Assembly (NCBI RefSeq): GCF_900105415.1
Contig: NZ_FNSM01000001.1
Coordinates: 2,108,001-2,172,000 of the forward strand
Origin: Streptomyces sp. TLI_105
GTDB lineage: Bacteria > Actinomycetota > Actinomycetes > Streptomycetales > Streptomycetaceae
Direction: 5' to 3'
DNA length: 64,000 nt
Made by a program: the position numbers and the translations under genes. The notes beneath the pieces were generated by a model. It did not search any database. It was not told the origin of the DNA and saw nothing but the letters and a program-made list of their open reading frames with translations. Position 1 is the first letter of the stretch. Each line of letters opens with the position of its first letter. This document shows positions 37,301-45,878 of this stretch, in pieces.

Positions 37301-37750
37301 TGCACACCCTTTCCCCATTTTGCGGAACGGTACCGTTCGACGCGCCACCCGATCAACCGGATCCGGCGGAAAACCGATTTCGAGCCGCGTCTCGAACACT
37401 CACGAATACCGCCCCCACCTGTGGTCTTTTCTTTCGCCGCTGATCCCCCCGCCCGGCCGCGTGGCCGAATCCCGACGTCCGACGCGCGGCGGCCGCCTCC
37501 TGCCGCCCCTCGGCCTCCCTCGTGCCGACCCCGGACCGGGGCCGGAGCAGGAGGGCCGGGGAGCGGTCCCGAGCTGGGGGTTTCACTCTGCGGGCAACAA
37601 GATGGCCGATCCGCCACGCCCACCGAAATACTTCTCGACGACCCGGAGGATTCTTTACCACCGGCTAATGGGTGCACCGCGCCCGGAGATCTCGGCGGCC
37701 GCGTCGACAATTCGCCGCGCCGATGAAGGCTTGACAGTTCCCTTGCATCG
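37301..37750. other. Divergent promoter region between exporter and biosynthetic operons
   Basis: 450 bases with no credible gene. The parts near both ends are less GC-rich (37301-37440 and 37620-37750). A TTGACA stands at 37731-37736, but no matching -10 is placed before the methyltransferase start at 37751, so I do not call a promoter. If the true start is the ATG at 37766, the fit is still poor. The region must drive the exporter genes leftward and the eight-gene operon rightward. Confidence 0.5.
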
Positions 37751-38785
37751 ATGGGCAGCGAAAAAATGATTCCTGCGAATCTGGAACGCGCCGTCTACGG
37801 AATGTACGCCACCCACGCCCTGCGCGTCGCGGACAGGCACGGCGTCTTCGAGCACCTGACACGACACGGCGGCGACAGCGCCGAGAAGATCGCGGCCGCC
37901 CTGAGCGTCGACGAGGACACCCTGGAGCGACTCCTGCTGGTGCTGGCCTCCTTCGGCGTCCTCGACGCGGAAGACGGGCGCTACGCCCTCGCGGCGGGCG
38001 TGCGGCCCTACGTCGACCGCGAGGACCCCCGCTACCTGATGGGATTCGTCGACCACCTGATCGACGACACCGCCGGACAGTTCGGACGGCTCGACGGCTA
38101 CCTGCGCGTCGGCAAGGCCGAGACCGACCGGGACGTGCCGGCTCCGTTCGAGTCCCTCTACCGCGACGACGAGTCGGTGGGCCGCTTCCTGAACGCGATG
38201 TGGGGCCTCAGCCACCACGTCTCGCACGAGCTCGCCGCCCTGGCCGACCTGGGCGACTCCCGGCGGCTGATCGACGTCGGCGGGGCGAGCGGACCCTTCT
38301 CGGTGGCCGCTCTGCACGCCTTTCCGCAGCTGCGCTCGACCGTGTTCGACCTCCCCCAGGTCGGTCCCCACCTGATCGCGCGGGCCGTCGAGCACAAGCT
38401 CGACGACCGGCTGGACTTCGCGGCCGGCGACTTCTTCCGCGATCCGCTGCCGGCCGGCGACTGCTTCGCCTTCGGCTACATCCTGTCCGACTGGGACGAC
38501 GAGACCTGCGCGGCGCTGCTGCGCAAGGCCTACGAGGCGTGCCTCCCCGGCGGCCGGGTCCTGATCATGGAGCGGCTCTTCGACGACGACCGCGGCGGCC
38601 CGCTCGCCACGGCCGTCATGAACCTCTCCATGCACGTCGAGACCGAGGGCCGGCACCGTACGGCCGCCGAGTACCTGGAGCTGCTGCGCCGCGCCGGCTT
38701 CACGGACGGCACCGTACGGCGCTCCGGCGGCGACAAGCACCTGGTCATCGGTCGGCGGCGCACCGAGAGCGAGGCCGGGCGATGA
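37751..38785 (+). CDS. SAM-dependent methyltransferase (O-methyltransferase-2 fold)
   Basis: 344 residues. The N-terminal 100 residues form the dimerisation winged helix (YATHALRVADRHGVFEHLTR). The SAM-binding core starts with IDVGGASGPFSVAALHAFP and FDLPQV; YILSDWDDE stands at the place of the catalytic region in this family. Members methylate oxygen, carbon or nitrogen of small molecules. Coupling by ATGA to a tryptophan-dioxygenase-like gene suggests both act on the same building block. A C-methylating role on a keto acid or aromatic acid, as in other peptide pathways, is possible. It does not look close to MppJ by eye. The start could be the ATG at 37766. Confidence 0.85.
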   Translation: MGSEKMIPANLERAVYGMYATHALRVADRHGVFEHLTRHGGDSAEKIAAALSVDEDTLERLLLVLASFGVLDAEDGRYALAAGVRPYVDREDPRYLMGFVDHLIDDTAGQFGRLDGYLRVGKAETDRDVPAPFESLYRDDESVGRFLNAMWGLSHHVSHELAALADLGDSRRLIDVGGASGPFSVAALHAFPQLRSTVFDLPQVGPHLIARAVEHKLDDRLDFAAGDFFRDPLPAGDCFAFGYILSDWDDETCAALLRKAYEACLPGGRVLIMERLFDDDRGGPLATAVMNLSMHVETEGRHRTAAEYLELLRRAGFTDGTVRRSGGDKHLVIGRRRTESEAGR

Positions 38786-39957
38786 ACGCCGTACGCTCCC
38801 TCGCCCCGGCCCGCTCGCGGGAACTGCCCGCGTCCTGCGCCGAGTTGGCCGACCGGCTGCACGGCACGCCCCTCGCCGAGCTGCCCGAGGAGGAGGTCAT
38901 CCGGCTGTCCGAGCGCCACGACGCGGCCGTGGCCGGACCGGAGACCGACGAGAACGAGATCCTGCGGCTCCTGACCCGCCCGTTCAGCCGGCGCCTCGAC
39001 ATACCCGAGTACTACCGGTACGCCGGACTGCACGTGGCTGGCTGGTACCTCGCCCGGCGGGAGGACCCGTACGAGGCGAGCCTGCTGCTTCTGCACGCGC
39101 TCGTGACCGACCTGATCGCGCTGGAGGAGCGCGAGGCCGGGCTGCACGAGACGACCGTCGAGGAGGGCGCGGAACGCGTGCGCCGCCTGGAGGCCGTCCT
39201 CGACCACCTGGGCAGGTCCCCGCTCGGCCCGGACCGCACCATGGCGAGCGCCGAGCTGGTCCGGCTCGCCGACCACGACGACGTGCTGGTCCGCGACCTG
39301 CTCGTGGTCAACCGCTGCTCGGGGTTCCGCCGGTCGGACAAGCACGACGAGCACATGTTCATGCGCTCCGTGCAGGCCTGCGAGATCCTCTTCTTCCTCG
39401 TCCGCTGGACCGCGCGCCGCGCCACCGAGGCGATCGGCCGCGACCGCGCCGCGTACGTCCTGCGCCTGAGCCAGTTCGCCTCGGCGGCCGAGCTCCTGAA
39501 CGTCGTCTTCCACGCGCTGCGGACGCTGACCCCGGAGCTCTTCATGGGCTTCCGGGAGGCGACCGGGAACGCCAGCGCGGTCCAGTCGCTCAACTACCAC
39601 CTGATGGAGCTGGTGGTGTACGGCTACGACGAACGGAAGACCGAGACCTACGGGCGGTTCGCGCACCTGGCCCCGGTCAGCAGTCCGCTGCTGCGCGGGT
39701 TCACGTCCCTGCGGGACGCCGCGGCCGGCGCCGGCGACCCCGACGTCCGCGAGGCGTTCGAGGCGGGCGAGGCGCCGCTGCACGTCTGGCGCGGCCGGCA
39801 CTACGGATTCGGACGCCGCTATCTCCCGGAGATGACGGGGTCCGGCGGCACCGAGGGTGCCGGTTACCTCAAACGCTTCGTCGGAAAAGCCGGACTGGCC
39901 TCCGGTGACCGTATCGACGATGCCGAGCAGTTGCTCACCCGGTTCGCCTTCTGCTGA
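38782..39957 (+). CDS. Tryptophan 2,3-dioxygenase-superfamily heme protein
   Basis: 391 residues, ATGA-coupled to the methyltransferase gene. Family marks are clear. HDEHMFMRSVQACEILFF (near 188-205) corresponds to the DExLF...HQxxELWFK helix of TDO, with the distal His replaced by Ser. SQFASAAELLN and FREATGNASAVQSLNYHLME follow. WRGRHYGFGRR (His340) matches the axial heme-ligand motif, and TGSGGTEGAGYL matches the GTGG substrate loop. About 150 extra residues precede the core, more than in usual bacterial TDO. It may oxidise an indole or another aromatic amino acid for the NRPS. The loss of the distal His argues for altered chemistry. Confidence 0.82.
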   Translation: MNAVRSLAPARSRELPASCAELADRLHGTPLAELPEEEVIRLSERHDAAVAGPETDENEILRLLTRPFSRRLDIPEYYRYAGLHVAGWYLARREDPYEASLLLLHALVTDLIALEEREAGLHETTVEEGAERVRRLEAVLDHLGRSPLGPDRTMASAELVRLADHDDVLVRDLLVVNRCSGFRRSDKHDEHMFMRSVQACEILFFLVRWTARRATEAIGRDRAAYVLRLSQFASAAELLNVVFHALRTLTPELFMGFREATGNASAVQSLNYHLMELVVYGYDERKTETYGRFAHLAPVSSPLLRGFTSLRDAAAGAGDPDVREAFEAGEAPLHVWRGRHYGFGRRYLPEMTGSGGTEGAGYLKRFVGKAGLASGDRIDDAEQLLTRFAFC

Positions 39958-40060
39958 CGGAGGTCACTCGATTCCTATCCCGGCGCCCGAGCGCCGGTGA
40001 GTCCCGGCACCTGCCGTGGCTCCAAGCACGCTTCGCCCGCCACTCGTTCAAGGGGTGCTT

Positions 40061-41212
40061 GTGAACAGAATTCTGCCGAAAGTCTCCGCGGAGAACCTGA
40101 CCCAATTCGAGACCCTCGCCCTCGCCAGTCCGATGAACCTGGCCGACGGACACGCGCGCCAGCAACTCACGGCCGCGCAGAGCAAGATCGTCTCCGAGCT
40201 GCCGGACATGTGGGCCGAGGCCGTCCTGCGCCCGGTGGACGAGATCGAGCGGGAGGCCGCCGAGTCGTTCTTCGGCATGCTCGGCCAGCACGGTCATCCG
40301 TTCGCCGCCGGGCGGACGCTGAGCTGCTACTCGTCCTCCGTGGCCATGGAGATCCTCGCCCGCTCGCTGGTCACCACGACCGACGCGGTGGCGCTGATCC
40401 ACCCCACCTTCGACAACATCCCCGACATCCTGCGCGGGGTCGGCCTGCGGCTCGTGCCGGTCGAGGAGGAGTCGGCCCACGACGAGGACCTGCCGGCCGA
40501 GCTGCTCGAACAGGTCGGCTGCGTCTTCATCACGACGCCGAACAACCCGACCGGGCGGGTGATGAGCGAGGACCGGCTGCGCCGGCTCGCCGAGCAGTGC
40601 GCCGAGCACGGCGTGGTGCTGGCCCTGGACACCTCGTTCAGGGGCTTCGACCCCGCCGCGCAGTTCGACCACTACGCCGTGCTCGACGCGAGCGGCTGCC
40701 GCTGGGTGGTCATCGAGGACACCGGCAAGCTGTGGCCCACGCTCGAACTCAAGATCGGCTGGCTGGTCCGCTCGGCCGATGTGGACCTGCCGATCGAGAA
40801 GATCCACTCGGACATCCTGCTCGGCACCTCGCCGCTGGTCCTGCTCCTGGTGAAGCGCTTCGCGGACGACGGGGCGGACGGCGGCCTGGCCGAGCTGCAG
40901 CGGACGATCGCCGACCACCGGGCCCTCGTGCGTGCCGCTCTCGACGGCGTGCCCGACATCGCCTTCGTCGACGAACACGCCCGGGCCAGCGTGGAGCGCC
41001 TGCACGTGGGCTCGCGGCTGGGCATGGACGTCTGGTCGGCGGTCCGCTCCCAGAGCCTCTACGTGCTGCCCTGCCAGAAGTTCCACTGGGCGAGGCCGCA
41101 GGAGGGCGAGCGGATGCTGCGCCTGGCCCTCTCGCGCAACCCGTCCACCCTGCTCGCGGGCGCGCGGGTGCTGCGCTCGGCCCTGCTGGACACGTCGGAG
41201 CTGCAGGGCTGA
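40061..41212 (+). CDS. mppP: PLP-dependent L-arginine hydroxylase/oxidase, MppP homologue
   Basis: 383 residues from a GTG at 40061, preceded by AAGGGG; the N-terminal ENLTQFETLAL aligns with the known MppP N-terminus, which supports this start. It has an aminotransferase fold with TTPNNPTGRV, LDTSFRGF and the PLP Lys in IEDTGKLWP (Lys223). In the enduracididine pathway MppP uses O2 to turn L-arginine into 4-hydroxy-2-ketoarginine. Motif identity with MppP is very high by eye. First of the mppP-Q-R triplet; the next gene overlaps its stop by one base (TGATG). Confidence 0.93.
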   Translation: MNRILPKVSAENLTQFETLALASPMNLADGHARQQLTAAQSKIVSELPDMWAEAVLRPVDEIEREAAESFFGMLGQHGHPFAAGRTLSCYSSSVAMEILARSLVTTTDAVALIHPTFDNIPDILRGVGLRLVPVEEESAHDEDLPAELLEQVGCVFITTPNNPTGRVMSEDRLRRLAEQCAEHGVVLALDTSFRGFDPAAQFDHYAVLDASGCRWVVIEDTGKLWPTLELKIGWLVRSADVDLPIEKIHSDILLGTSPLVLLLVKRFADDGADGGLAELQRTIADHRALVRAALDGVPDIAFVDEHARASVERLHVGSRLGMDVWSAVRSQSLYVLPCQKFHWARPQEGERMLRLALSRNPSTLLAGARVLRSALLDTSELQG

Positions 41213-42402
41213 TGCTTCGACCGCATACGGCGGTCCCGCCGCTCCCGCACGCCCGCTGGTGGCGTGCGGGGGTGGTGCAGGCCGTCTCCCCGCCCGGCGT
41301 CATCGACCTGGAGCCCGGCTACCTCGAACCGGGCCTGCTGCCGGTCGACGAGGTGCGTCCGCTCTACGCGGAGGCCCTCGCCGAGTTCGGCCCCGCCGCG
41401 CTCGGTTACGGTGCCAACGCCGGAGCCGAGCCGCTGCGCGCCCTGCTGGCCGCCCGTCACGGCTGCACGGCCGAGGAGGTCATGGTCACCGCCGGCACCT
41501 CGCAGGCGCTGGCCCTGTTGTGCACCGTCCTCGGCCGGCCCGGCCGGTCCGTCCTGGTCGAACGCACCTGTTACGACCTGGGCCGGAAGATCATGACCGA
41601 CCACGGTCTGCGCCTGCGCGAGGTGGACGCGGACGGTGAGGGCGTACGGCCCGAGGCCCTGGACCGGTCCCTGTCCCTGTTCTCGTCCCGGGGCGACGAG
41701 GTGGCGTTCGTCTACCTGACGCCGACGTTCCACAACCCGACCGGCACGGTCGCGGGCGAGGCGCGCCGCCGGGAGCTGCTCGCCGTCGCCGCCCGGCACG
41801 GCGTGCCGATCGTGGAAGACGACGCGTACGCGGAGTTGGGCCTGGACCGCATCGCCCTGCCGCCCTCGCTCGCCGCGCTGGCCGGACGGCGGGGCGTGAT
41901 CCGGCTCGGCTCGTTCGCCAAGACACTCGGACCGGGCCTGCGGCTGGGCTGGCTGGAGGCCGAACCGGACCTGATCAGGACGCTGACCGGCCGTGGTCAG
42001 CTGGTCAGTGGCGGAGCGCTCAACCATCTGACCTCCCTGGCCGTGACCATGCTCATGGGGGACGGCCGCTACGACCGGCGCCTCTCCTGGCTGCGCGAGG
42101 GACTCCGACTGCGACGCGACACCCTCGTGGCGGCCCTGCGGGTCGGCCTGGGCGAGTCGGTGACCGTCGACTGTCCGGCCGGCGGTTTCTTCCTCTGGCT
42201 GGACTTCGGCCCGCGACGCGGCGAGGCGTCGTTGCTCGCCGCGGCCGGCCGGGCGGGTGTCGCGGTGGCACCGGGCTCCCGCTACGGCAGCGCGGCCGGC
42301 ACCCATCTGCGGCTCGCGTACAGCCTCAACTCCCCCGACCGTCTGGCGGAGGCCGCCGCGCGGCTCGTCGCCGCCTGGAGAAACGAGGAGACCCCTCGAT
42401 GA
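41212..42402 (+). CDS. mppQ: Fold-type I aminotransferase, MppQ homologue
   Basis: 396 residues, coupled to mppP by TGATG and to the next gene by ATGA. It has a class I/II aminotransferase fold with TPTFHNPTG, VEDDAYAEL and the PLP Lys in GSFAKTLGPGLRLGW (Lys237). In the enduracididine route MppQ aminates 2-ketoenduracididine to L-enduracididine. Sequence alone gives only the MocR/PLP-aminotransferase class; the position between mppP and mppR homologues fixes the role. Confidence 0.9.
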   Translation: MLRPHTAVPPLPHARWWRAGVVQAVSPPGVIDLEPGYLEPGLLPVDEVRPLYAEALAEFGPAALGYGANAGAEPLRALLAARHGCTAEEVMVTAGTSQALALLCTVLGRPGRSVLVERTCYDLGRKIMTDHGLRLREVDADGEGVRPEALDRSLSLFSSRGDEVAFVYLTPTFHNPTGTVAGEARRRELLAVAARHGVPIVEDDAYAELGLDRIALPPSLAALAGRRGVIRLGSFAKTLGPGLRLGWLEAEPDLIRTLTGRGQLVSGGALNHLTSLAVTMLMGDGRYDRRLSWLREGLRLRRDTLVAALRVGLGESVTVDCPAGGFFLWLDFGPRRGEASLLAAAGRAGVAVAPGSRYGSAAGTHLRLAYSLNSPDRLAEAAARLVAAWRNEETPR

Positions 42403-43196
42403 CCAGTTCCGTCCTCAGCCGCCTGCGCGGCTACAGTCTTCCGCTCTCCCCCTCCGGCACCTCGGCCATGTTGACTCCCCCGCCGTGGCACTTCTCCGGC
42501 GAGGTCGTCATGGTCGACTACCGCGTGGATCCGGCGGCAGCGGCGGCGTTCCTCCCGCCCGAGCTCGACCTCGGCGCCGACCCGGGGCGGGCCGCCGCGG
42601 TCTTCGCGCACTGGCAGTGGTGCTCGGAGCCGGGCACCGAGCTGGCCGATCCGGGCACCAGCCAGTTCGGCGAGTTCCTGATCCTGCTCGGCTGCGAGTA
42701 CCGCGGCCGCCCCCTGGCCCGGTGCCCGTACGCCTGGGTCGACCAGCCCGTGCCGCTGCTGCGCGGCTGGGTGCAGGGAATGCCGAAGCAGTTCGGCGAA
42801 CTGCACCAGACCCGGCCGATGCGCGTCGGCAAGGCGGGGCCCCTGGGCTCGGCCGCGGGCACGTACCACGGCACCGCGTCGACCGGAGGCCGCCGGTTCG
42901 TCCAGGCCTCGGTGAGCGTGACCGCTCCGGCCGCCGAACCGCCGGCGCTGCACACCGTGCCGCTGGTGCACAGCCGGGTCCAGCCGTCCTGGGTCACCGG
43001 GGAGGAGCCTCCCGTCGAGCTGGTGACCTCGACCGTCACGGGGGTCGAGTTCTCCGAGGTGTGGTCGGGCGACGCGCACCTCGAGATGTTCGACGTGCTC
43101 GACGCGGACTTCGCCTCGCTGCGACCGGTATCGGTCGGGCGCGGCCATGTCTTCGGATACGCCGAGACCCTCGTCTCCGGCCGGACACTCGCCTGA
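42399..43196 (+). CDS. mppR: Acetoacetate-decarboxylase-fold cyclase, MppR homologue
   Basis: 265 residues, ATGA overlap with mppQ. The fold is that of acetoacetate decarboxylase; GMPKQFGE (Lys130) matches the Schiff-base lysine region of the family. MppR uses this scaffold to cyclise 4-hydroxy-2-ketoarginine to the five-membered guanidine ring of 2-ketoenduracididine. The P-Q-R trio together is diagnostic for L-enduracididine formation. No signal peptide. Confidence 0.9.
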   Translation: MTSSVLSRLRGYSLPLSPSGTSAMLTPPPWHFSGEVVMVDYRVDPAAAAAFLPPELDLGADPGRAAAVFAHWQWCSEPGTELADPGTSQFGEFLILLGCEYRGRPLARCPYAWVDQPVPLLRGWVQGMPKQFGELHQTRPMRVGKAGPLGSAAGTYHGTASTGGRRFVQASVSVTAPAAEPPALHTVPLVHSRVQPSWVTGEEPPVELVTSTVTGVEFSEVWSGDAHLEMFDVLDADFASLRPVSVGRGHVFGYAETLVSGRTLA

Positions 43197-43230
43197 CCCC
43201 CCTCCCCAGAAGGACCAGAAGGAGCAGAAG

Positions 43231-43443
43231 ATGACCAATCCGTTCGACGCCCCCGACGCGACCTTCAAGGTGCTGGTCAACGACGAGGGGCAGCATTCGC
43301 TCTGGCCCGCCTTCGCCGCCGTTCCCGAGGGTTGGCGGATCGCGCTGGCCGACACGGACCGCGCGACCTGCCTCGCGTACGTCGAGGAGCACTGGACCGA
43401 CATGCGTCCGAAGAGCCTGGCCGACCGCATGACCGCACGCTGA
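43231..43443 (+). CDS. MbtH-like protein
   Basis: 70 residues, with AGAAGGAGCAG before the ATG. It shows the family pattern: NPFD at the N-terminus, FKVLVNDEGQHSLWP, and the WRIAL...YVEEHWTDMRP segment. MbtH-like proteins bind NRPS adenylation domains and are often needed for solubility or activity. It presumably serves the four A domains of this cluster. The alpha/beta hydrolase gene begins at its last base. Confidence 0.96.
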   Translation: MTNPFDAPDATFKVLVNDEGQHSLWPAFAAVPEGWRIALADTDRATCLAYVEEHWTDMRPKSLADRMTAR

Positions 43444-44354
43444 TGGGCGTCGCGACCGTCGGCGGCGTACGGCTGCACTACGACGACATCGCCGGCCCGG
43501 CGGGCGGGGAGCCGGTCGTCCTGGTCATGGGCGCGGGCGGTCGCGGGCGGGCGTGGCACCTCCACCAGGTACCGGCGCTCGTCGCGGCCGGCCATCGGGT
43601 GATCACGTACGACTCCCGGGGCGTGCCTCCCAGCGACCCCGGCGAGGCGGGTCTGACGGTCGGCGATCTCGCGGCCGACCTGGCGGCGCTCGTCGAGCAC
43701 CTGGACGCCGGTCCCTGCCGACTGGTGGGGACCTCGCTCGGCGCGCACGTGGTGGAGGAACTGCTGCTGACCCGGCCCGAGTTGGCCACCGCCGCCGTGC
43801 TGATGGCCACCCGAGGCCGCAACGACCGACTGCGCGCGGCCGCCGCCCGGGCCGAGATCGAGCTGCTGGACTCCGGCATCACGCTGCCGCGGCGGTACCA
43901 CGCGGCCCTGCAGGCGATCCAGAACCTGTCCCCGCACACCCTCAACGACGACATCGAGGTGTCCGACTGGCTGTCGGTGTTCGAGCAGTCGCTGTCCACC
44001 GGCCCGGGACTGCGGCACCAGCTCGCCATCACGCCGGACCCCGGCCGCCTCGCGGCCTACGCCACGATCACCACGCCGTGTCTGGTCCTGGCCTTCGCCG
44101 ACGACCTGGTCACACCCCCGCACCTGGTCGCCGAGGTGGCCGAGGCCATCCCCGGCGCCGTCCACCGTCTGATCAACCGCGCGGGCCACTACGGGTATCT
44201 GGAGCGGCCGGAGGAGGTGAACCGCCAGATCCTCGATTTCTTCCGCGCCGTTCCGGCCCGCCCCCTCGGAGGTGTCCCACCGGTCGGGTCGGCAGGCCAC
44301 CCCTTCGCCCGGGCGGGCCGTGCCGCGCCCCACGCCCGGGTCACCAGCCCCTGA
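43443..44354 (+). CDS. Alpha/beta-hydrolase-fold protein
   Basis: 303 residues, overlapping the mbtH stop by one base. The nucleophile elbow is GTSLGAH, the acid is likely in LAFADDLVTPP, and the His in NRAGHYGYLERPEEV. An oxyanion-loop VMGAGG is present. The last 35 residues are a disordered Pro/Gly/Ala extension. Possible roles are editing thioesterase, hydrolysis of a shunt intermediate, or peptide maturation. It does not have the usual GHSMG of type II thioesterases, so I leave the substrate open. Confidence 0.85.
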   Translation: MGVATVGGVRLHYDDIAGPAGGEPVVLVMGAGGRGRAWHLHQVPALVAAGHRVITYDSRGVPPSDPGEAGLTVGDLAADLAALVEHLDAGPCRLVGTSLGAHVVEELLLTRPELATAAVLMATRGRNDRLRAAAARAEIELLDSGITLPRRYHAALQAIQNLSPHTLNDDIEVSDWLSVFEQSLSTGPGLRHQLAITPDPGRLAAYATITTPCLVLAFADDLVTPPHLVAEVAEAIPGAVHRLINRAGHYGYLERPEEVNRQILDFFRAVPARPLGGVPPVGSAGHPFARAGRAAPHARVTSP

Positions 44355-44379
44355 ACCGTTTCCGACCGAGGAGCCGTCG

Positions 44380-45198
44380 ATGGCCGTCGTGTCCCCGAAG
44401 ACCGTTGTCGTCGTGCCGACCTACAACGAGCGGGACAACCTGCCCGTGCTGGCCGGTCTGCTCGCGGACCTGCCGGTGCCGAACCTGCATCTGCTCGTGG
44501 TCGACGACGACTCGCCCGACGGCACCGGCGAGGTCGCGGACAAGCTCGCCGCCGACGCGCCGGACACCGTCGGCGTGCTGCACCGCCGCACCAAGGACGG
44601 ACTCGGCCGCGCCTACCTCGCCGGAATGGCCCGTGCGCTGGACGAGGGTGCCGACGTCGTGGTCCAGATGGACGCCGACCTCTCGCACCCGGCCTCGGCG
44701 ATCCCCGTCATGCTCGACACGCTGCTGACGGAGGACGCCGCCGCCGTGATCGGTTCGCGCTACGTGGCCGGCGGCTCGACCGCCTCCGAGTGGCCCCGGT
44801 CCCGCAGGGCGCTGTCGGCCTGGGCCAACGTCTACGTGAACGCGATCCTGCGGCTGGGCCTGAAGGACGCCACCGCCGGGTTCAAGGCATGGCGGGCCGA
44901 GACACTGCGCGCGCTCGACCTGGACTCCGTGCACAGCAACGGGTACTCCTTCCAGGTCGAGATGAACCACCGGGCCGTCAGGCGGGGGTTCACCCTCCTC
45001 GAAGTGCCGATCCACTTCGAGGAGCGCGGGCAGGGCACGTCGAAGATGGATCTGGGGGTACAGCTCGAATCCGCCCTCACCCCGTGGAGGCTGCGCTTCG
45101 GCGGCGGGCAGGGCCGGGACCTCACGGTCCGAGGTCACGTCCGAGGCGGTCGGGAGGAGGGTGGGAGCGGCGGGCCCGCGCGGGTCAGTCCGAGGTGA
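44380..45198 (+). CDS. Polyprenol-phosphate mannosyltransferase (polyprenyl-P-mannose synthase)
   Basis: 272 residues, with GAGGAG upstream of the ATG. GT2 fold: VVVVPTYNERDNLP, VVDDDSPDGT, and the metal-binding MDADLSHP; the DPM1-like DATAGFKAWR and HFEERGQGTSKM motifs are present. It has no C-terminal membrane helices, as in soluble Ppm1/DPM1 catalytic domains. It makes polyprenyl-phosphate-mannose from GDP-mannose at the inner membrane face. It would feed the PMT/ArnT-like transferase at 10084. Its 3' end overlaps the convergent tdk gene by 14 bases. A housekeeping role in protein mannosylation is possible instead. Confidence 0.88.
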   Translation: MAVVSPKTVVVVPTYNERDNLPVLAGLLADLPVPNLHLLVVDDDSPDGTGEVADKLAADAPDTVGVLHRRTKDGLGRAYLAGMARALDEGADVVVQMDADLSHPASAIPVMLDTLLTEDAAAVIGSRYVAGGSTASEWPRSRRALSAWANVYVNAILRLGLKDATAGFKAWRAETLRALDLDSVHSNGYSFQVEMNHRAVRRGFTLLEVPIHFEERGQGTSKMDLGVQLESALTPWRLRFGGGQGRDLTVRGHVRGGREEGGSGGPARVSPR

Positions 45199-45835
45199 CC
45201 GGCAGCACGTCGGGCGAGAGGGCGCCCGCCCGGGCGGAGGCCGAGGTGGCCCGGCGGCGGTGGTGGCGGCGGCAGAGGACCTCGTAGCCGATCTCCTCTG
45301 CCGGACGGTTCACGTCCCCGACGACGACCTGCTCGCCCTCGACGACCATCTCGCCGCCCACCGTGCGGGCGTTGTGCGTGGCGCGGGCACCGCACCAGCA
45401 CAGCGCCTCGACCTGGAGCTGCTCGATCCGGTCCGCCAGCTCGATCAGCCGCTGCGAGCCCGGGAACAGCTTCGTGCGGAAGTCCGTCGTGATCCCGAAG
45501 GCGAAGACGTCCAGGTCGAGGTCGTCGACGATGCGGGCGAGCTGGTCGATCTGCTCCGGGGCGAGGAACTGGGCCTCGTCCACGATCACGTAGTCGGCCT
45601 TGCCGCCCTGGGAGAGCTGGGTGACCAGGTACGCGTACAGGTCCATGTCCCGCGGTGCCTCGACCGCCTCCGTCACCAGGCCGAGCCGGGAGGACAGCTT
45701 GCCCTCGCCCGCCCGGTCGTCGCGGGTGAAGATCACGCCCTGAAGCCCCCGCGCATCGCGGTTGTGGGCGATCTGGAGCGCCAGGGTGCTCTTCCCGCAG
45801 TCCATGGTTCCGGAGAAGAAGACCAGCTCGGGCAT
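45185..45835 (-). CDS. tdk: Thymidine kinase
   Basis: 216 residues. It has the P-loop SGTMDCGKST, Walker B-like VIVDEAQFL, the lasso/zinc ligands CWCG and the C-terminal CRRHH, and a thymidine-contact region GYEVLCRR. This is the type II (bacterial, tetrameric) thymidine kinase that phosphorylates thymidine in the salvage route. It marks the start of core chromosome genes to the right of the NRPS cluster. Confidence 0.95.
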   Translation of the reverse strand: MPELVFFSGTMDCGKSTLALQIAHNRDARGLQGVIFTRDDRAGEGKLSSRLGLVTEAVEAPRDMDLYAYLVTQLSQGGKADYVIVDEAQFLAPEQIDQLARIVDDLDLDVFAFGITTDFRTKLFPGSQRLIELADRIEQLQVEALCWCGARATHNARTVGGEMVVEGEQVVVGDVNRPAEEIGYEVLCRRHHRRRATSASARAGALSPDVLPVTSD

Positions 45836-45878
45836 GACGGAACAGGGACCTTTCGGGTCGTGGGAGTGGGGGCGGCGA

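Noticed and set aside
37731..37736. TTGACA as a -35 box for the methyltransferase operon
   Set aside because: No -10-like hexamer at 16-19 bases downstream, and that spacing would fall inside the gene.
37751..38785. MppJ (phenylpyruvate C-methyltransferase)
   Set aside because: The protein has the O-methyltransferase-2 pattern (IDVGGASG, YILSDWDDE) and does not match MppJ by eye; a C-methylating role remains possible but is not shown.
43443..44354. Type II (editing) thioesterase of the NRPS
   Set aside because: The nucleophile motif is GTSLGAH and the general pattern is of a generic alpha/beta hydrolase, not the GHSMG type of known editing thioesterases; kept as unassigned hydrolase.
10084..45198. 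The cluster is the mannopeptimycin cluster itself
   Set aside because: Only four modules and one PMT-like transferase are present, and no isovaleryl transferase or clear MppJ is seen; the shared genes are only the enduracididine, hydroxylation and mannosylation parts.
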